A stretch of 29,825 nt of DNA from SHLQ01 sp964562985 (GCA_964562985.1 CAZLWE010000042.1:1-29825); one strand, 5' to 3'. Positions 1 through 7,870 are shown, numbered from the stretch's first letter. A program made the numbers and translations. Notes: a model not told the origin generated them from the sequence alone.

Positions 1-2
1 CC

Positions 3-1259
3 ACGGCCACGTTGTTGGTCGAGGTCGATCCGGTCCGTCTCAGTCGGCGTGTCCGGGGCGAGCGGTCCTCTGCCAATCTCGAGCCCTACGTCAACGACCG
101 CCCCTACACAGCGTCGTCGCTGCTGTCTGTCGCGATCGGCAAGCTCTACGGCACAGCGCTCTCTGGAACGTGTGAAACCAAACCCGAGCTGACCGACGCC
201 CCCCTAGAGCTCGAGATAATGCTTCCCGTCGTGGGCGCGCCCCAAGGCGGCCAGCTCATCGCCGCGCTGTTTACACCCCTGGGCTGGGAGGTGGAGTGTG
301 CGGTGCTTCCCCTCGACGCCACGTTTGAGTCATGGGGTGACAGTCGTTATGCCTCCGTGACATTGCGGGGCTCCCAAACGGTGAAAGATGCACTCGCCCA
401 CCTGTACGTGCTTCTGCCAGTGCTCGATGGAAAGAAGCACTACTGGGTTGGCGATGATGAGGTGGAGAAGTTGTTGCGTCGCGGTGGCGAGTGGCTTGCC
501 GAGCACCCCGAGCGCGATCTCATCACCAAGCGTTACCTGCGCTTCGGCACTCTGGCGCGAGTCGCTTTGGCACGTCTGGCCGATGGTGCAGAAGACTCCG
601 ACGAGAAGGACCAGGGCAACGAGGCGACCGAGCACGCTCTCGAAGCGCCACTGAGCCTGAACGACCAACGTCTCGACGCGGTGTTGCGCGAAGTCCGCAA
701 TGCAGGCGGTGGTTCGGTGGTCGATTTGGGTTGTGGCGAGGGTCGATTGCTGCAACGCCTCGTGGTTGAGCCGGAGGTCTCGCGGGTCATGGGCGTTGAT
801 GTGTCGCTTCGGGCTCTCGACCGAGCTGAGGCACGACTTCGCCTCGATGACATGTCGGAGCGTCGCCGTGAGCTGATCACGTTGGCACAAAGCGCCCTCA
901 CCTACACCGATGAACGCCTTCGAGGTCACGACGTCGCGACGGTGATTGAGGTGATCGAGCATCTCGACGCAGAGCGCCTCGATGTTTTTGCTCGGGTGGT
1001 GTTCGGAGATGCTGTGCCCCAAGCGGTGATCGTCACGACACCAAATGTTGAGTACAACGTGCATTTCGAACGCTTGCCCGAAGGCCAGTTTCGCCACGGC
1101 GACCATCGATTTGAATGGTCTCGTTCGGAGTTTGCTGAGTGGGCCGAGGACGTCTGCAAGGCGTACGGATACACGGTGAGCTTTGCCCCGATCGGCAATG
1201 ACGACCCGATCACCGGGCCACCCACACAAATGGCCACCTTTCGAAAGGCGACCCCATGA
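3..1259 (+). CDS. hen1: 3' terminal RNA ribose 2'-O-methyltransferase Hen1 (5' end outside window)
   Basis: Bacterial Hen1 methylates the 2'-OH of the 3'-terminal nucleotide of a cleaved RNA before Pnkp seals it, making the repaired RNA resistant to recutting. The first in-frame codon is at 3 and the frame is open to the window edge. The family N-terminus is longer than what is seen, so roughly 50 residues probably lie to the left and the TTG at 12 is internal. The N-terminal half is the Hen1-specific domain that contacts Pnkp (PYVNDRPYTASSLLSVAI, then WGDSRY and HYWVGDDEVEKLLRRG). The C-terminal half is a class I methyltransferase with SAM motif VVDLGCGEGR near nt 718. The metal-binding set typical of Hen1 is present: EVIEH near nt 950, TTPNVEYN near 1040 and the His of HGDHRFEW near 1100. 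Its stop overlaps the pnkp start as ATGA. Sequence and context agree; I am very sure. Confidence 0.95.
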   Translation, partial: TATLLVEVDPVRLSRRVRGERSSANLEPYVNDRPYTASSLLSVAIGKLYGTALSGTCETKPELTDAPLELEIMLPVVGAPQGGQLIAALFTPLGWEVECAVLPLDATFESWGDSRYASVTLRGSQTVKDALAHLYVLLPVLDGKKHYWVGDDEVEKLLRRGGEWLAEHPERDLITKRYLRFGTLARVALARLADGAEDSDEKDQGNEATEHALEAPLSLNDQRLDAVLREVRNAGGGSVVDLGCGEGRLLQRLVVEPEVSRVMGVDVSLRALDRAEARLRLDDMSERRRELITLAQSALTYTDERLRGHDVATVIEVIEHLDAERLDVFARVVFGDAVPQAVIVTTPNVEYNVHFERLPEGQFRHGDHRFEWSRSEFAEWAEDVCKAYGYTVSFAPIGNDDPITGPPTQMATFRKATP

Positions 1260-3799
1260 GCGCCGTCGTTCCGAACGTCATTTCCGTACCCGAAGTCGGC
1301 TTGGTCGTATTGATCGGCGCCTCGGGGTCTGGAAAATCAACATTTGCCCGAAGCCATTTCGCCGAGACCGAAGTGGTCTCGAGCGACCAATGCCGGGCCT
1401 TGGTGGGTGATGACGAGACCGACCAGTCCGTCACCGCACCAGCATTCGCGTTGTTGCACGAGATCATCGACAAGCGGCTCCAAGTGGGTCGACTCACCGT
1501 CGTCGATGCCACCAACACCAAACGCGAGGACCGCAAGTCACTGCTCGAGCTAGCGCGCAAGTGGGATGTGCTCACCACCGCAATCGTGTTCGACCTACCC
1601 ATCGAGGTGTGTTTCGATCGGAACCAGCAACGCTCCGATCGGTCCACTCCCGAGCACGCGATCAAGAGACAGCACAAGGCAGTCCGACGTTCGATGAAGG
1701 GCCTGCGCAAGGAGCGTTTCACCCGCGTCCACGTGATCGACGGCGTCGAGAAACTCGAGAGCCTGACCTTTGAACGGAGCAGGTTGTGGACCAATCGCGC
1801 CGATGACTCCGGCCCGTTCGACATCATCGGCGACGTACACGGCTGCGCCGATGAACTACTTCAACTGCTCAACCAGCTTGGCTACCAGACCGACGAGACG
1901 CCGATCGCTCACCCCGAAGGTCGACGGGCGTTGTTCCTCGGTGACCTGATCGACCGGGGGCCAGCGTCGGACCGTGTACTCGAAGTCGCCATGTCGATGG
2001 TCGAGGCCGGGAGTGCGTTGTGCATACTCGGCAACCACGAAAACAAATTGGGTCGCGCCCTCGCGGGGAGAAACGTCACCGTTTCCCACGGGCTCGCCGA
2101 GACCCTTGAACAACTCGATGCCCGACCCGATGAGTTCCGCCAGCAAGTTGCTGGCTTCATAGACGGACTCGTGAGCCACTACATCCTCGACGAGGGTCGC
2201 CTCGTCGTCGCTCATGCCGGACTTCCGGAGCGCTACCAGGGACGCTCGTCGGGGCGCGTTCGCAGCATTGCGCTCTATGGCGACACCGACGGGGAGACCG
2301 ACGAGTTCGGCCTGCCGATCCGTTACCCATGGGCCGAGGAGTACCGCGGCGACGCCACCGTCGTCTACGGCCACACGCCCGTTCCCGATGCCGAATGGCT
2401 GAACAACACGATCTGTTTGGACACCGGCGCCGTCTTCGGCGGCCGCCTGACCGCCCTTCGTTGGCCGGAGAGAGAACTGGTGTCGGTCGATGCGTCCGAG
2501 GAGTACTACGAACCGATTCGCCCACTGATCGAAGAACCGACCCCACGTCCGCCACTGTTGCTCGACGTCGGTGACGTGCTGGGCAAGCACTACGTAGAGA
2601 CCGGTCTCTCCGGTCGGGTCACGATCGATGCCGAACGTTCGAGCGCTGCGATCGAAGTGATGAGCCGGTTCGCGACCGACCCTCGCTGGCTCGTCCATCT
2701 GCCGCCGACCATGGCGCCCGTCGCCACGAGCAAGCGGCCAGACTTTCTCGAACACCCAGACGATGCGTTCGCGTACTTCACCAAGGTTGGCCTTACCGAG
2801 GTGGTGTGCGAAGAGAAGCACATGGGTTCGCGGGCCGTGTTGATCTTCGCCCGCACCCCAGAGGTAACCCAGGAGCGCTTTGGGATTAGCAATGACGCTG
2901 GCGGCGTGATCGTTACGCGCACCGGCCGCCCCTACTTTTCCGATGACGAGGCAGCCAAGGCGCTGCTAGATCAGATCCGGGCTTCGATGGACGCCATCGG
3001 GCTCTGGGAAGAGCTGAAAACCGACTGGCTGGTCCTCGATGCTGAACTCCTCCCCTGGTCGACCAAAGCGATCGAACTGCTCAAGAGCCAGTACGCAGCT
3101 ACCGGCTCGGCAGCAACATCCATGCTGTCGTCGGCGACCGCCCTGCTGGAACAAGCCGTCGGCCGCGGCATTGGTGATCTCGATGACGTGCTCACTCGCA
3201 CCCGGGCGCGTGCTGGGCACGCCGAGCGCTACATCGATGCGTACCGCCAGTACTGCTGGGACACCGACGGTCTTGCGGGTATCGAGGTGGCGCCGTTCCA
3301 GATCCTCGCTGGCGAGGGCGAGGTATTCGCACGCCAGCCGCATCGCTGGCATCTCGATCACATCGACCGACTCGTAGAACACAACCCAACGCTGTTTCGC
3401 CGAACCGAGCGACGCTTTGTTTCGCTCGACGATGAGGCTGCGGTGACCGAAGCCACCAACTGGTGGCACGAATCGACCGAATCTGGCGGCGAAGGAATGG
3501 TCGTTAAACCAGCCGAGTCGATCGCTACGACATCGAAGGGCCTGGTCTTGCCGGGCGTCAAGTGTCGCGGGCGCGAGTACCTACGGATCATCTACGGACC
3601 TGAGTATCTGGAACCCGCCAACCTCGAACGGCTGCGAGACCGGTCGTTGGGACGCAAACGCTCGCTCGCCGTTCGTGAGTTCGCGCTCGGGATCGAAGCG
3701 CTCGACCGATTCGTGGCGCGAGAGCACCTCTTTCGAACCCACCAGTGTGTGTTCGGGGTTCTCGCCCTGGAAAGCGAACCCGTCGACCCACGATTGTGA
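1256..3799 (+). CDS. pnkp: Polynucleotide kinase-phosphatase-ligase Pnkp (RNA repair)
   Basis: This three-domain RNA end-healing and sealing enzyme has 847 residues, the usual family size. The kinase domain comes first, with P-loop GASGSGKST near residue 21 and catalytic Asp in VVDATNTK near 83. The central metallophosphoesterase has GDVHGC near 191, then GDLIDRGP, GNHEN, HAGLPE and VYGHTPV. The C-terminal adenylyltransferase/ligase domain has the nucleotidyl-lysine motif KHMGSR near 520, followed by VLDAELLPW, EGMVVKPA and a motif V region GVKCRGREYLRIIYGP. All catalytic motifs are intact, so the protein should be active. It heals 5'-OH and 2',3'-cyclic phosphate ends left by ribotoxins and seals them together with Hen1. 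The ATG overlaps the hen1 stop by 4 nt, indicating translational coupling. The partner gene makes the call secure. Confidence 0.97.
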   Translation: MSAVVPNVISVPEVGLVVLIGASGSGKSTFARSHFAETEVVSSDQCRALVGDDETDQSVTAPAFALLHEIIDKRLQVGRLTVVDATNTKREDRKSLLELARKWDVLTTAIVFDLPIEVCFDRNQQRSDRSTPEHAIKRQHKAVRRSMKGLRKERFTRVHVIDGVEKLESLTFERSRLWTNRADDSGPFDIIGDVHGCADELLQLLNQLGYQTDETPIAHPEGRRALFLGDLIDRGPASDRVLEVAMSMVEAGSALCILGNHENKLGRALAGRNVTVSHGLAETLEQLDARPDEFRQQVAGFIDGLVSHYILDEGRLVVAHAGLPERYQGRSSGRVRSIALYGDTDGETDEFGLPIRYPWAEEYRGDATVVYGHTPVPDAEWLNNTICLDTGAVFGGRLTALRWPERELVSVDASEEYYEPIRPLIEEPTPRPPLLLDVGDVLGKHYVETGLSGRVTIDAERSSAAIEVMSRFATDPRWLVHLPPTMAPVATSKRPDFLEHPDDAFAYFTKVGLTEVVCEEKHMGSRAVLIFARTPEVTQERFGISNDAGGVIVTRTGRPYFSDDEAAKALLDQIRASMDAIGLWEELKTDWLVLDAELLPWSTKAIELLKSQYAATGSAATSMLSSATALLEQAVGRGIGDLDDVLTRTRARAGHAERYIDAYRQYCWDTDGLAGIEVAPFQILAGEGEVFARQPHRWHLDHIDRLVEHNPTLFRRTERRFVSLDDEAAVTEATNWWHESTESGGEGMVVKPAESIATTSKGLVLPGVKCRGREYLRIIYGPEYLEPANLERLRDRSLGRKRSLAVREFALGIEALDRFVAREHLFRTHQCVFGVLALESEPVDPRL

Positions 3800-3802
3800 T
3801 CT

Positions 3803-4486
3803 ATGACGAGCTCAACTGAACGTTTCGAACAAGAGGCCTACCGGGCGGCCGACTCGGCAACGGAGATACTTCTCGTTCGCCACGGCGCGTCTCAGGCCTT
3901 TGTGCCCAGCGAGGCGTTTCCCATGCTCGGCACCCAAGGCAACCCATCGTTATCGCCTGCTGGCAAAGAGCAGGCAGCGAAGGTGTGCGACCGCTTACGT
4001 GACGAGCCGATCGATCGCATCTACGTGACCAAGCTCTCGAGAACCCTAGAGACCGCCGCCCCACTGCTGGAAGCTACCGGCCTTACTGCGGAGGTGAGCC
4101 CGCACCTGCACGAGTTGCACTTCGGCGAATGGGAAGGCGGTCTCGCCCGCAAGAAACTGCGCGAGATGATCGACCCCGCGGCGATCGAAGCTACGAGGAC
4201 CGGCAAGTGGGACTTGGTACCGGGCGCTGAGAAGTGGGATGCGTTCATGGCACGCCTTCGGACCGGGTTAGAGGAGATCGTGTCTTCGAACCCGGGGTCG
4301 AACGTGGTCGTGTTCGCCCACGGCATCACCATTAGAGCGATCGTGGCCGAACTGGTCGACGCCGAGAAGCGCCTGAGCCCGGCGGAGAACGGCTCGATCT
4401 CGCACATCGTGCACACCGACGGCACCTGGCTGGTCCGCTCGTTCAACGACGCAAGCCACCTCATGTCGCTCTTCACGAGGCGCTGA
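3803..4486 (+). CDS. Histidine phosphatase superfamily protein (phosphoglycerate-mutase-like)
   Basis: This is a 227-residue branch-1 histidine phosphatase. The catalytic RHG lies at residues 26-28 (LLVRHGAS). The PSLSPAGKEQA segment and the second Arg in KLSRTLETAAPL follow, then the acid/base region HELHFGEWEG, and the second catalytic His sits in VVVFAHGITIRAIV near residue 173. Such proteins dephosphorylate small phospho-metabolites or act as phosphoglycerate mutases; the substrate cannot be read from sequence. The ATG starts 3 nt after the pnkp stop, so it is likely cotranscribed with hen1-pnkp. A role in RNA repair is possible but is only inferred from position. Confidence 0.88.
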   Translation: MTSSTERFEQEAYRAADSATEILLVRHGASQAFVPSEAFPMLGTQGNPSLSPAGKEQAAKVCDRLRDEPIDRIYVTKLSRTLETAAPLLEATGLTAEVSPHLHELHFGEWEGGLARKKLREMIDPAAIEATRTGKWDLVPGAEKWDAFMARLRTGLEEIVSSNPGSNVVVFAHGITIRAIVAELVDAEKRLSPAENGSISHIVHTDGTWLVRSFNDASHLMSLFTRR

Positions 4487-4531
4487 ACTCACCGCTGCGA
4501 AGGACGGAGCAGGAACTCCGGCAACCTTAAC

Positions 4532-4540
4532 TGCTAGAAT
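4532..4540 (+). promoter_or_regulatory. Extended -10 promoter for the DUF2188/TIR-like pair
   Basis: TGCTAGAAT is an extended -10 (TGn plus TAGAAT) 34 nt before the ATG at 4575. No good -35 is visible, as is common for extended -10 promoters. An AGGAG ribosome binding site at 4561-4565 lies 9 nt before the ATG. Confidence 0.45.
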
Positions 4541-4574
4541 CCTGGAGGAGATCAAGAGTTAGGAGCCAACGCAG

Positions 4575-4799
4575 ATGGGAAAACCAGGACAACACGTCGT
4601 TCCAGCCGACGGCAAGTGGGCTACACGTAAGTCTGGCTCTCCCCGCGTACACAGGACGTTCCCGACGCAGCGCGACGCCATTAAGCACGCTCGTGGTCTT
4701 GCCAAGAAGCAAAAAACAGAGCTGTACATCCACGGCCGCGACGGAAAAATCCGAGAGCGGGACTCATACGGCAACGACCCGCACCCGCCGAAAGGCTGA
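4575..4799 (+). CDS. DUF2188-like small protein
   Basis: The protein has 74 residues. The pattern HVVPADGKWATRKSG, then FPTQRDAIKHARGLAKKQKTE, then LYIHGRDGKIRERDSYGNDP matches my memory of the DUF2188 family. These are small, basic, two-strand/one-helix domains with no firmly assigned function. The protein is rich in Lys, Arg and His, so nucleic-acid or polyanion binding is possible. A good AGGAG site 9 nt upstream decides the start. The next gene begins on the base after its TGA, so the two are translationally coupled. Base composition here and in the next gene looks lower in GC than the flanks, which fits acquisition by transfer. Confidence 0.8.
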   Translation: MGKPGQHVVPADGKWATRKSGSPRVHRTFPTQRDAIKHARGLAKKQKTELYIHGRDGKIRERDSYGNDPHPPKG

Positions 4800-5441
4800 G
4801 TGTCCGATCCAGTCAAAGGCAGTTTCGATAGAAACGTCTTTATCAACTGTCCGTTTGATGATGATTACAGGCCGCTTCTTGAGGCAATCGCATTTGCTGT
4901 TGTCGATTGCGGGCTGACGCCACGCCTCTCGACTGAACGTCTCGATAGCGGGGAAGCGCGGCTCGCGAAGATCCTCCAGCTCATGCGTGAGAGCAAGTAC
5001 TCGATCCATGACCTAAGCCGGGTGCAAGCAGCCTTCAAGGGTGAGTACGCGAGGCTAAACATGCCATTCGAGCTCGGCTTGGACCATGGCCTAGCACAAT
5101 CAGGGGATCCTCAGCTTGAGAACAAACGCCTGCTAGTCGTGGCCGAGGATCGTTACAAATATCAAGTAGCACTCTCCGATATCGCGGGCTGGGACATCGA
5201 CGCTCACAATGGTGAGTACGACAAGGCGATACGAAGCGTACGTAGCTGGCTAGCGAGCCATCTGAAGGAGACACCGTCAGCGTCAACCATCATGGGTCAC
5301 TACATCGGCTTCCAGGAATGGGACTATGAGCGGCTACTCGGCGAGGGGTGGGATGAAGACGATATCCAAGGCCGAAAGACACCAGAGCTTCTTGAGGCAA
5401 TGACCGAATGGAAGGCCGTCGGGCGCCCTCCGACCAATTAG
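4800..5441 (+). CDS. TIR-like / NCPFDDDY-family protein, putative nucleotide-processing effector
   Basis: This 213-residue protein has a GTG start at 4800, immediately after the TGA of the DUF2188 gene. The N-terminal region reads VFINCPFDDDYRPLLEAIAF, then SGEARLAKILQLMRESKYSIHDLSR, then RLNMPFELGLDHGLA. I recognise this as a widespread uncharacterised family with a TIR-like (flavodoxin-type) layout: a beta strand ending in an acidic loop, a helix, an S/D-rich second strand, and a conserved Glu in FELGL where TIR NADases have their catalytic Glu. The function is not established. An NAD- or nucleotide-cleaving effector role is inferred from the fold-like pattern. The C-terminus has an acidic segment (GWDEDDIQG). 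The gene pairs with the upstream small protein and sits in AT-richer DNA than its neighbours. A deoxyribosyltransferase-like enzyme is the alternative reading. Confidence 0.72.
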   Translation: MSDPVKGSFDRNVFINCPFDDDYRPLLEAIAFAVVDCGLTPRLSTERLDSGEARLAKILQLMRESKYSIHDLSRVQAAFKGEYARLNMPFELGLDHGLAQSGDPQLENKRLLVVAEDRYKYQVALSDIAGWDIDAHNGEYDKAIRSVRSWLASHLKETPSASTIMGHYIGFQEWDYERLLGEGWDEDDIQGRKTPELLEAMTEWKAVGRPPTN

Positions 5442-5446
5442 AGCAA

Positions 5447-5462
5447 TCTGGAACTGTCCAGA
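5447..5462. terminator. Hairpin between convergent genes (weak bidirectional terminator)
   Basis: TCTGGA-ACTG-TCCAGA forms a perfect 6-bp stem with a 4-nt loop in the 26-nt gap between two convergent stop codons. There is no T-run, so it is a weak or Rho-assisted terminator at best. Confidence 0.3.
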
Positions 5463-5467
5463 GCTAG

Positions 5468-6682
5468 CTATTCGATGCGTAGGCCCGAGATCGCACGACT
5501 GATCACGAGCTGCTGGATCTGCTCAGTGCCCTCGAAGATGTCGTAGATCTTGGCGTCGCGATGCCAGCGCTCTACCGGGTATTCGCGCGTGTAGCCGTAG
5601 CCGCCGAGAATCTGGATGGCTCGTTCAGTAGCCCAGACGGCGACTTTGCCGGCCTTGAGCTTGGCCATTGAGCCCTCGGCGTTTTGGAACTCGCCGTTCT
5701 TGGCGAGCCAGGCGGCTCGCCAGGTGAGCATGCGGGCGGCGTCGATTTCGGTCGCCATGTCGGCGAGGGTGAATGCGATCGACTGGTTCTTGATGATCGG
5801 ACGACCGAACGCCTGGCGTTGCTTCGCGTACTCAAGGGAGTACTCATAGGCGGCACGTGCGACACCGATGGCCTGAGCGGCAACCGCGGGCCGGGTGGCC
5901 TCGAAGGTTTGCATGGCGGCTTGGGCGTTGCCCTTCTTGCCTTCACGCACTCGGGCGAGGCGCTCGTCGAGCTTGTCCTTGCCGCCGAGCAGGCAGCTGC
6001 CGGGAACACGAACATCGTCGAGGACGACCTCCGCTGTGTGGCTGGCCTTGATGCCGTGCTTCTTGTACTTCTGCCCCATTGAGAGGCCCGGGGTCTTCGG
6101 TGGGACGACGAAACTGGCGTGGCCCTTCGAGCCGAGCTCGGGGTCGACCACGGCGACAACGACGTGGACGTCGGCGATGCCGCCGTTGGTGATCCATGCC
6201 TTGGTGCCGTTGAGCACCCATTCGTCTTTGGCTTCGTCGTACTTGGCGCTGAGGCGATAGCCGCCGACGTCAGACCCGGCGTCGGGTTCAGAGGCGCAGA
6301 AGGCGCCGAGCTTCACGTCTTTCTCATCGCCGTAGCACTGGGGCACCCATTCAAAGACCTGCTCTTGGGTTCCCGATGCGGCGATGCCTGCGGCGGCGAG
6401 GCCTGAGCCCATGATTGCGAGGCCGATGCCAGCGTCGCCCCAGAAGAGTTCTTCGGTGGCGACGGGGCTTGCGAGCCCGGTCGGGTCTTCGAGCATGACC
6501 TGGGCCAGGAACTCCCAGCTATAGAGACCGATCTTCGCCGCTTCCTGAACGATCGGGTACGGGAACTCTTCGCGCTCGTCCCACTCTTCGGCGGCTGGAC
6601 GAACGACGTCCTCGGCAAATCCGTGAACCCATTTCTGGAGTTGGAGGATGTCTTCGTTTAGTTCGAGCGAGAAGTCAGCCAT
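5468..6682 (-). CDS. Acyl-CoA dehydrogenase family protein
   Basis: This 404-residue flavoprotein has the usual ACAD length. ACADs oxidise acyl-CoA to trans-2-enoyl-CoA with FAD and pass electrons to ETF. The helical N-domain contains the typical EFPYPIVQEAAKIG region. The middle beta domain has GAFCASEPDAGSDVGG (a variant of the usual TEPxAGSD), then GTKAWITNGG and the SHTAEVVLDDVRVP loop. The C-terminal helical domain has YAKQRQAFGRPI, ILGGYGYTREYPVERWHRDAKI and the catalytic Glu in IFEGTEQIQ. Chain length and substrate are not evident. It stands alone on minus, convergent with the TIR-like gene, and its start is 38 nt from a strong TetR-like palindrome (6721-6738). Fatty-acid-responsive repression is therefore likely. 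Confidence 0.95.
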   Translation of the reverse strand: MADFSLELNEDILQLQKWVHGFAEDVVRPAAEEWDEREEFPYPIVQEAAKIGLYSWEFLAQVMLEDPTGLASPVATEELFWGDAGIGLAIMGSGLAAAGIAASGTQEQVFEWVPQCYGDEKDVKLGAFCASEPDAGSDVGGYRLSAKYDEAKDEWVLNGTKAWITNGGIADVHVVVAVVDPELGSKGHASFVVPPKTPGLSMGQKYKKHGIKASHTAEVVLDDVRVPGSCLLGGKDKLDERLARVREGKKGNAQAAMQTFEATRPAVAAQAIGVARAAYEYSLEYAKQRQAFGRPIIKNQSIAFTLADMATEIDAARMLTWRAAWLAKNGEFQNAEGSMAKLKAGKVAVWATERAIQILGGYGYTREYPVERWHRDAKIYDIFEGTEQIQQLVISRAISGLRIE

Positions 6683-6720
6683 TCGTCTTTCAAATCTGTG
6701 TGTACCGGAGGGAGCTTACA

Positions 6721-6738
6721 AGTTACCAATCGGTAACT
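6721..6738. promoter_or_regulatory. TetR-type operator upstream of the acyl-CoA dehydrogenase gene
   Basis: AGTTACCAATCGGTAACT is an 18-bp dyad with 7-bp perfect arms (AGTTACC/GGTAACT) around a 4-bp core. It begins 38 nt upstream of the ACAD ATG on minus. Size and form fit TetR-family regulators of lipid catabolism. The regulator is not in this window. Confidence 0.55.
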
Positions 6739-6956
6739 AAGGCTTTGGAAGTGAGGATACCCCTCAAGAACTCACCGACGGCAATTCCACCGGTTCAAAA
6801 CCGATCGGCACACGGTGTATCTCCCTGAAGGTGCTCACCATGTGAAGCCCGAAGAAACGCTTCGAACCATCGGAAGTGTGGGCCGTCTGGACCACGTTCC
6901 CCCTCCAACGAACCCGAACTACCTAATCGGACAGACCAGAACGCAAAGGAGCGATC

Positions 6957-7163
6957 ATGGCTACCGCACAAGCAGAATCACAAACCATCAAAGAAGTCTT
7001 CGTCTTGGGGTTCTCCTCTCAAGAAGTCGACGAACTACTGCGAGCCATGGCCGCTACACAGTCCCCCGCCCCGGCACCCGCTCACCTCGAGGTCATCGAT
7101 ATCTCCGACCGAGCCGAACTGGCACCACGTGGCCCGTTCGCAATGCCAGCGGTAGCGGCCTAA
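6957..7163 (+). CDS. Small protein of unknown function
   Basis: The protein has 68 residues. A near-consensus AAAGGAG (6945-6951) sits 5 nt before the ATG, the strongest ribosome binding site I see in the window, so I think the gene is real. The N-terminal half (SQTIKEVFVLGFSSQEVDELLRAM) looks helical and acidic. A Pro/Ala linker (SPAPAPAHLE) follows, and the end is PRGPFAMPAVAA. There is no signal peptide, no TM segment and only Met as a sulfur-containing residue. I do not recognise the family. A peptide precursor is conceivable because of the leader/linker/short-core shape, but no modifying enzyme lies nearby. Two strong dyads follow the stop. A longer overlapping frame beginning at 6815 lacks a ribosome site. 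Confidence 0.5.
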   Translation: MATAQAESQTIKEVFVLGFSSQEVDELLRAMAATQSPAPAPAHLEVIDISDRAELAPRGPFAMPAVAA

Positions 7164-7170
7164 CAAACGC

Positions 7171-7191
7171 AGGTGTGACAACCGCACACCT
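7171..7191 (+). terminator. Hairpin after the small ORF
   Basis: AGGTGTG-(7 nt)-CACACCT is a perfect 7-bp stem 8 nt after the stop of the 68-residue ORF. It lacks a U-tract, so it may be a transcript-end stabiliser or a Rho-type pause rather than an intrinsic terminator. Confidence 0.35.
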
Positions 7192-7194
7192 CAA

Positions 7195-7210
7195 CGTGGC
7201 GCGCGCCACG
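7195..7210. repeat. Perfect 16-bp GC-rich palindrome
   Basis: CGTGGCGCGCGCCACG is self-complementary throughout. It lies 3 nt after the 7171-7191 hairpin and 46 nt before the next start. It could act as a second terminator stem or as an operator for the cyclic-nucleotide-binding gene. Confidence 0.45.
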
Positions 7211-7256
7211 GCCGAAAACTAGAGAAGTCTCCGCTCCATGGGGTTGTCTTGAGTAC

Positions 7257-7706
7257 ATGCAAGGCAACCCGCCACAGCCCAAACTACGAAAAGACACCAT
7301 GTCGGTACGAGTCCTGAAGAAAACATGCAACAAGACCATCGAGAGCAACCTCGGTGGCACGCTCAACTCCCACGAGCTCACCGCCCTGAGCCAGTTCAGC
7401 ACGCTTATCGAGCTGCCGGAGGGCAAGCGCTTCGTCACCGAAGGCACCGTCGGCCAAGAGGCCGTAGTCATCATCGAAGGCATTGCCTCGGTAATGCGCG
7501 GTGGCGAACAGATCGCATTGGCGAGCAAGGGCGATTTCCTCGGCGAACTCTCCCTGTTGTTCAACACCCCCCGAAACGCCACCCTCGTCACCGAGACTCC
7601 CGTTGTTCTCGCGGTACTCGACCGACGTGAGTTCCACTCACTGCTCAACGCCTGCCCACGCCTGAAGGGGATCGTCGAGAGCAACGCCAAGGAACGCAGC
7701 GCTTAG
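7257..7706 (+). CDS. Cyclic nucleotide-binding domain protein (Crp-like sensor domain only)
   Basis: The protein has 149 residues and is a stand-alone CNB domain. It shows the beta-roll pattern FSTLIELPEGKRFVTEGTVGQEAVVIIEG, followed by a phosphate-binding cassette GDFLGELSLLFNTPRNATLV with the expected GE and the Arg before the small residue. Near the end, LAVLDRREFHSLLNACP is the hinge and C-helix region. No helix-turn-helix follows, so this is not a Crp-type DNA-binding regulator. It probably senses cAMP/cGMP or scaffolds a partner. The ATG at 7299 (MSVRVLKK) is an alternative start with an equally weak ribosome site. It follows the small 68-residue gene on the same strand. Confidence 0.85.
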   Translation: MQGNPPQPKLRKDTMSVRVLKKTCNKTIESNLGGTLNSHELTALSQFSTLIELPEGKRFVTEGTVGQEAVVIIEGIASVMRGGEQIALASKGDFLGELSLLFNTPRNATLVTETPVVLAVLDRREFHSLLNACPRLKGIVESNAKERSA

Positions 7707-7856
7707 ACCGCGTCAATCCCACAAACGCGCCGCACCGCACTAGGGCTGTGTGGCTCAAGTGGCCTATCTAGTGGCCGCGCCAGCAACGGTGCGCGACATC
7801 ACCGCCGAGCCTCGCGTGAAGGTCGACCCTGACGCCCGGGATCTCGCCGCTTGACC

Positions 7857-7870
7857 TAGGCCGAGGCCTA
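7857..7870. repeat. Short palindrome in the valS leader region
   Basis: TAGGCC-GA-GGCCTA has 6-bp perfect arms with a 2-bp core, about 90 nt before the valS start. Apart from this I see no gene in the 215-nt gap 7707-7921, and no T-box sequence. It is a possible operator or a chance dyad. Confidence 0.2.

Noticed and set aside
1856..2821. 321-residue open frame on minus inside pnkp
   Set aside because: High-GC shadow of a gene with all its catalytic motifs intact.
6785..6815. tRNA-like T-arm (GGTTCAAAACC)
   Set aside because: No matching acceptor, D or anticodon arms within 76 nt, and the stem has a mismatch.
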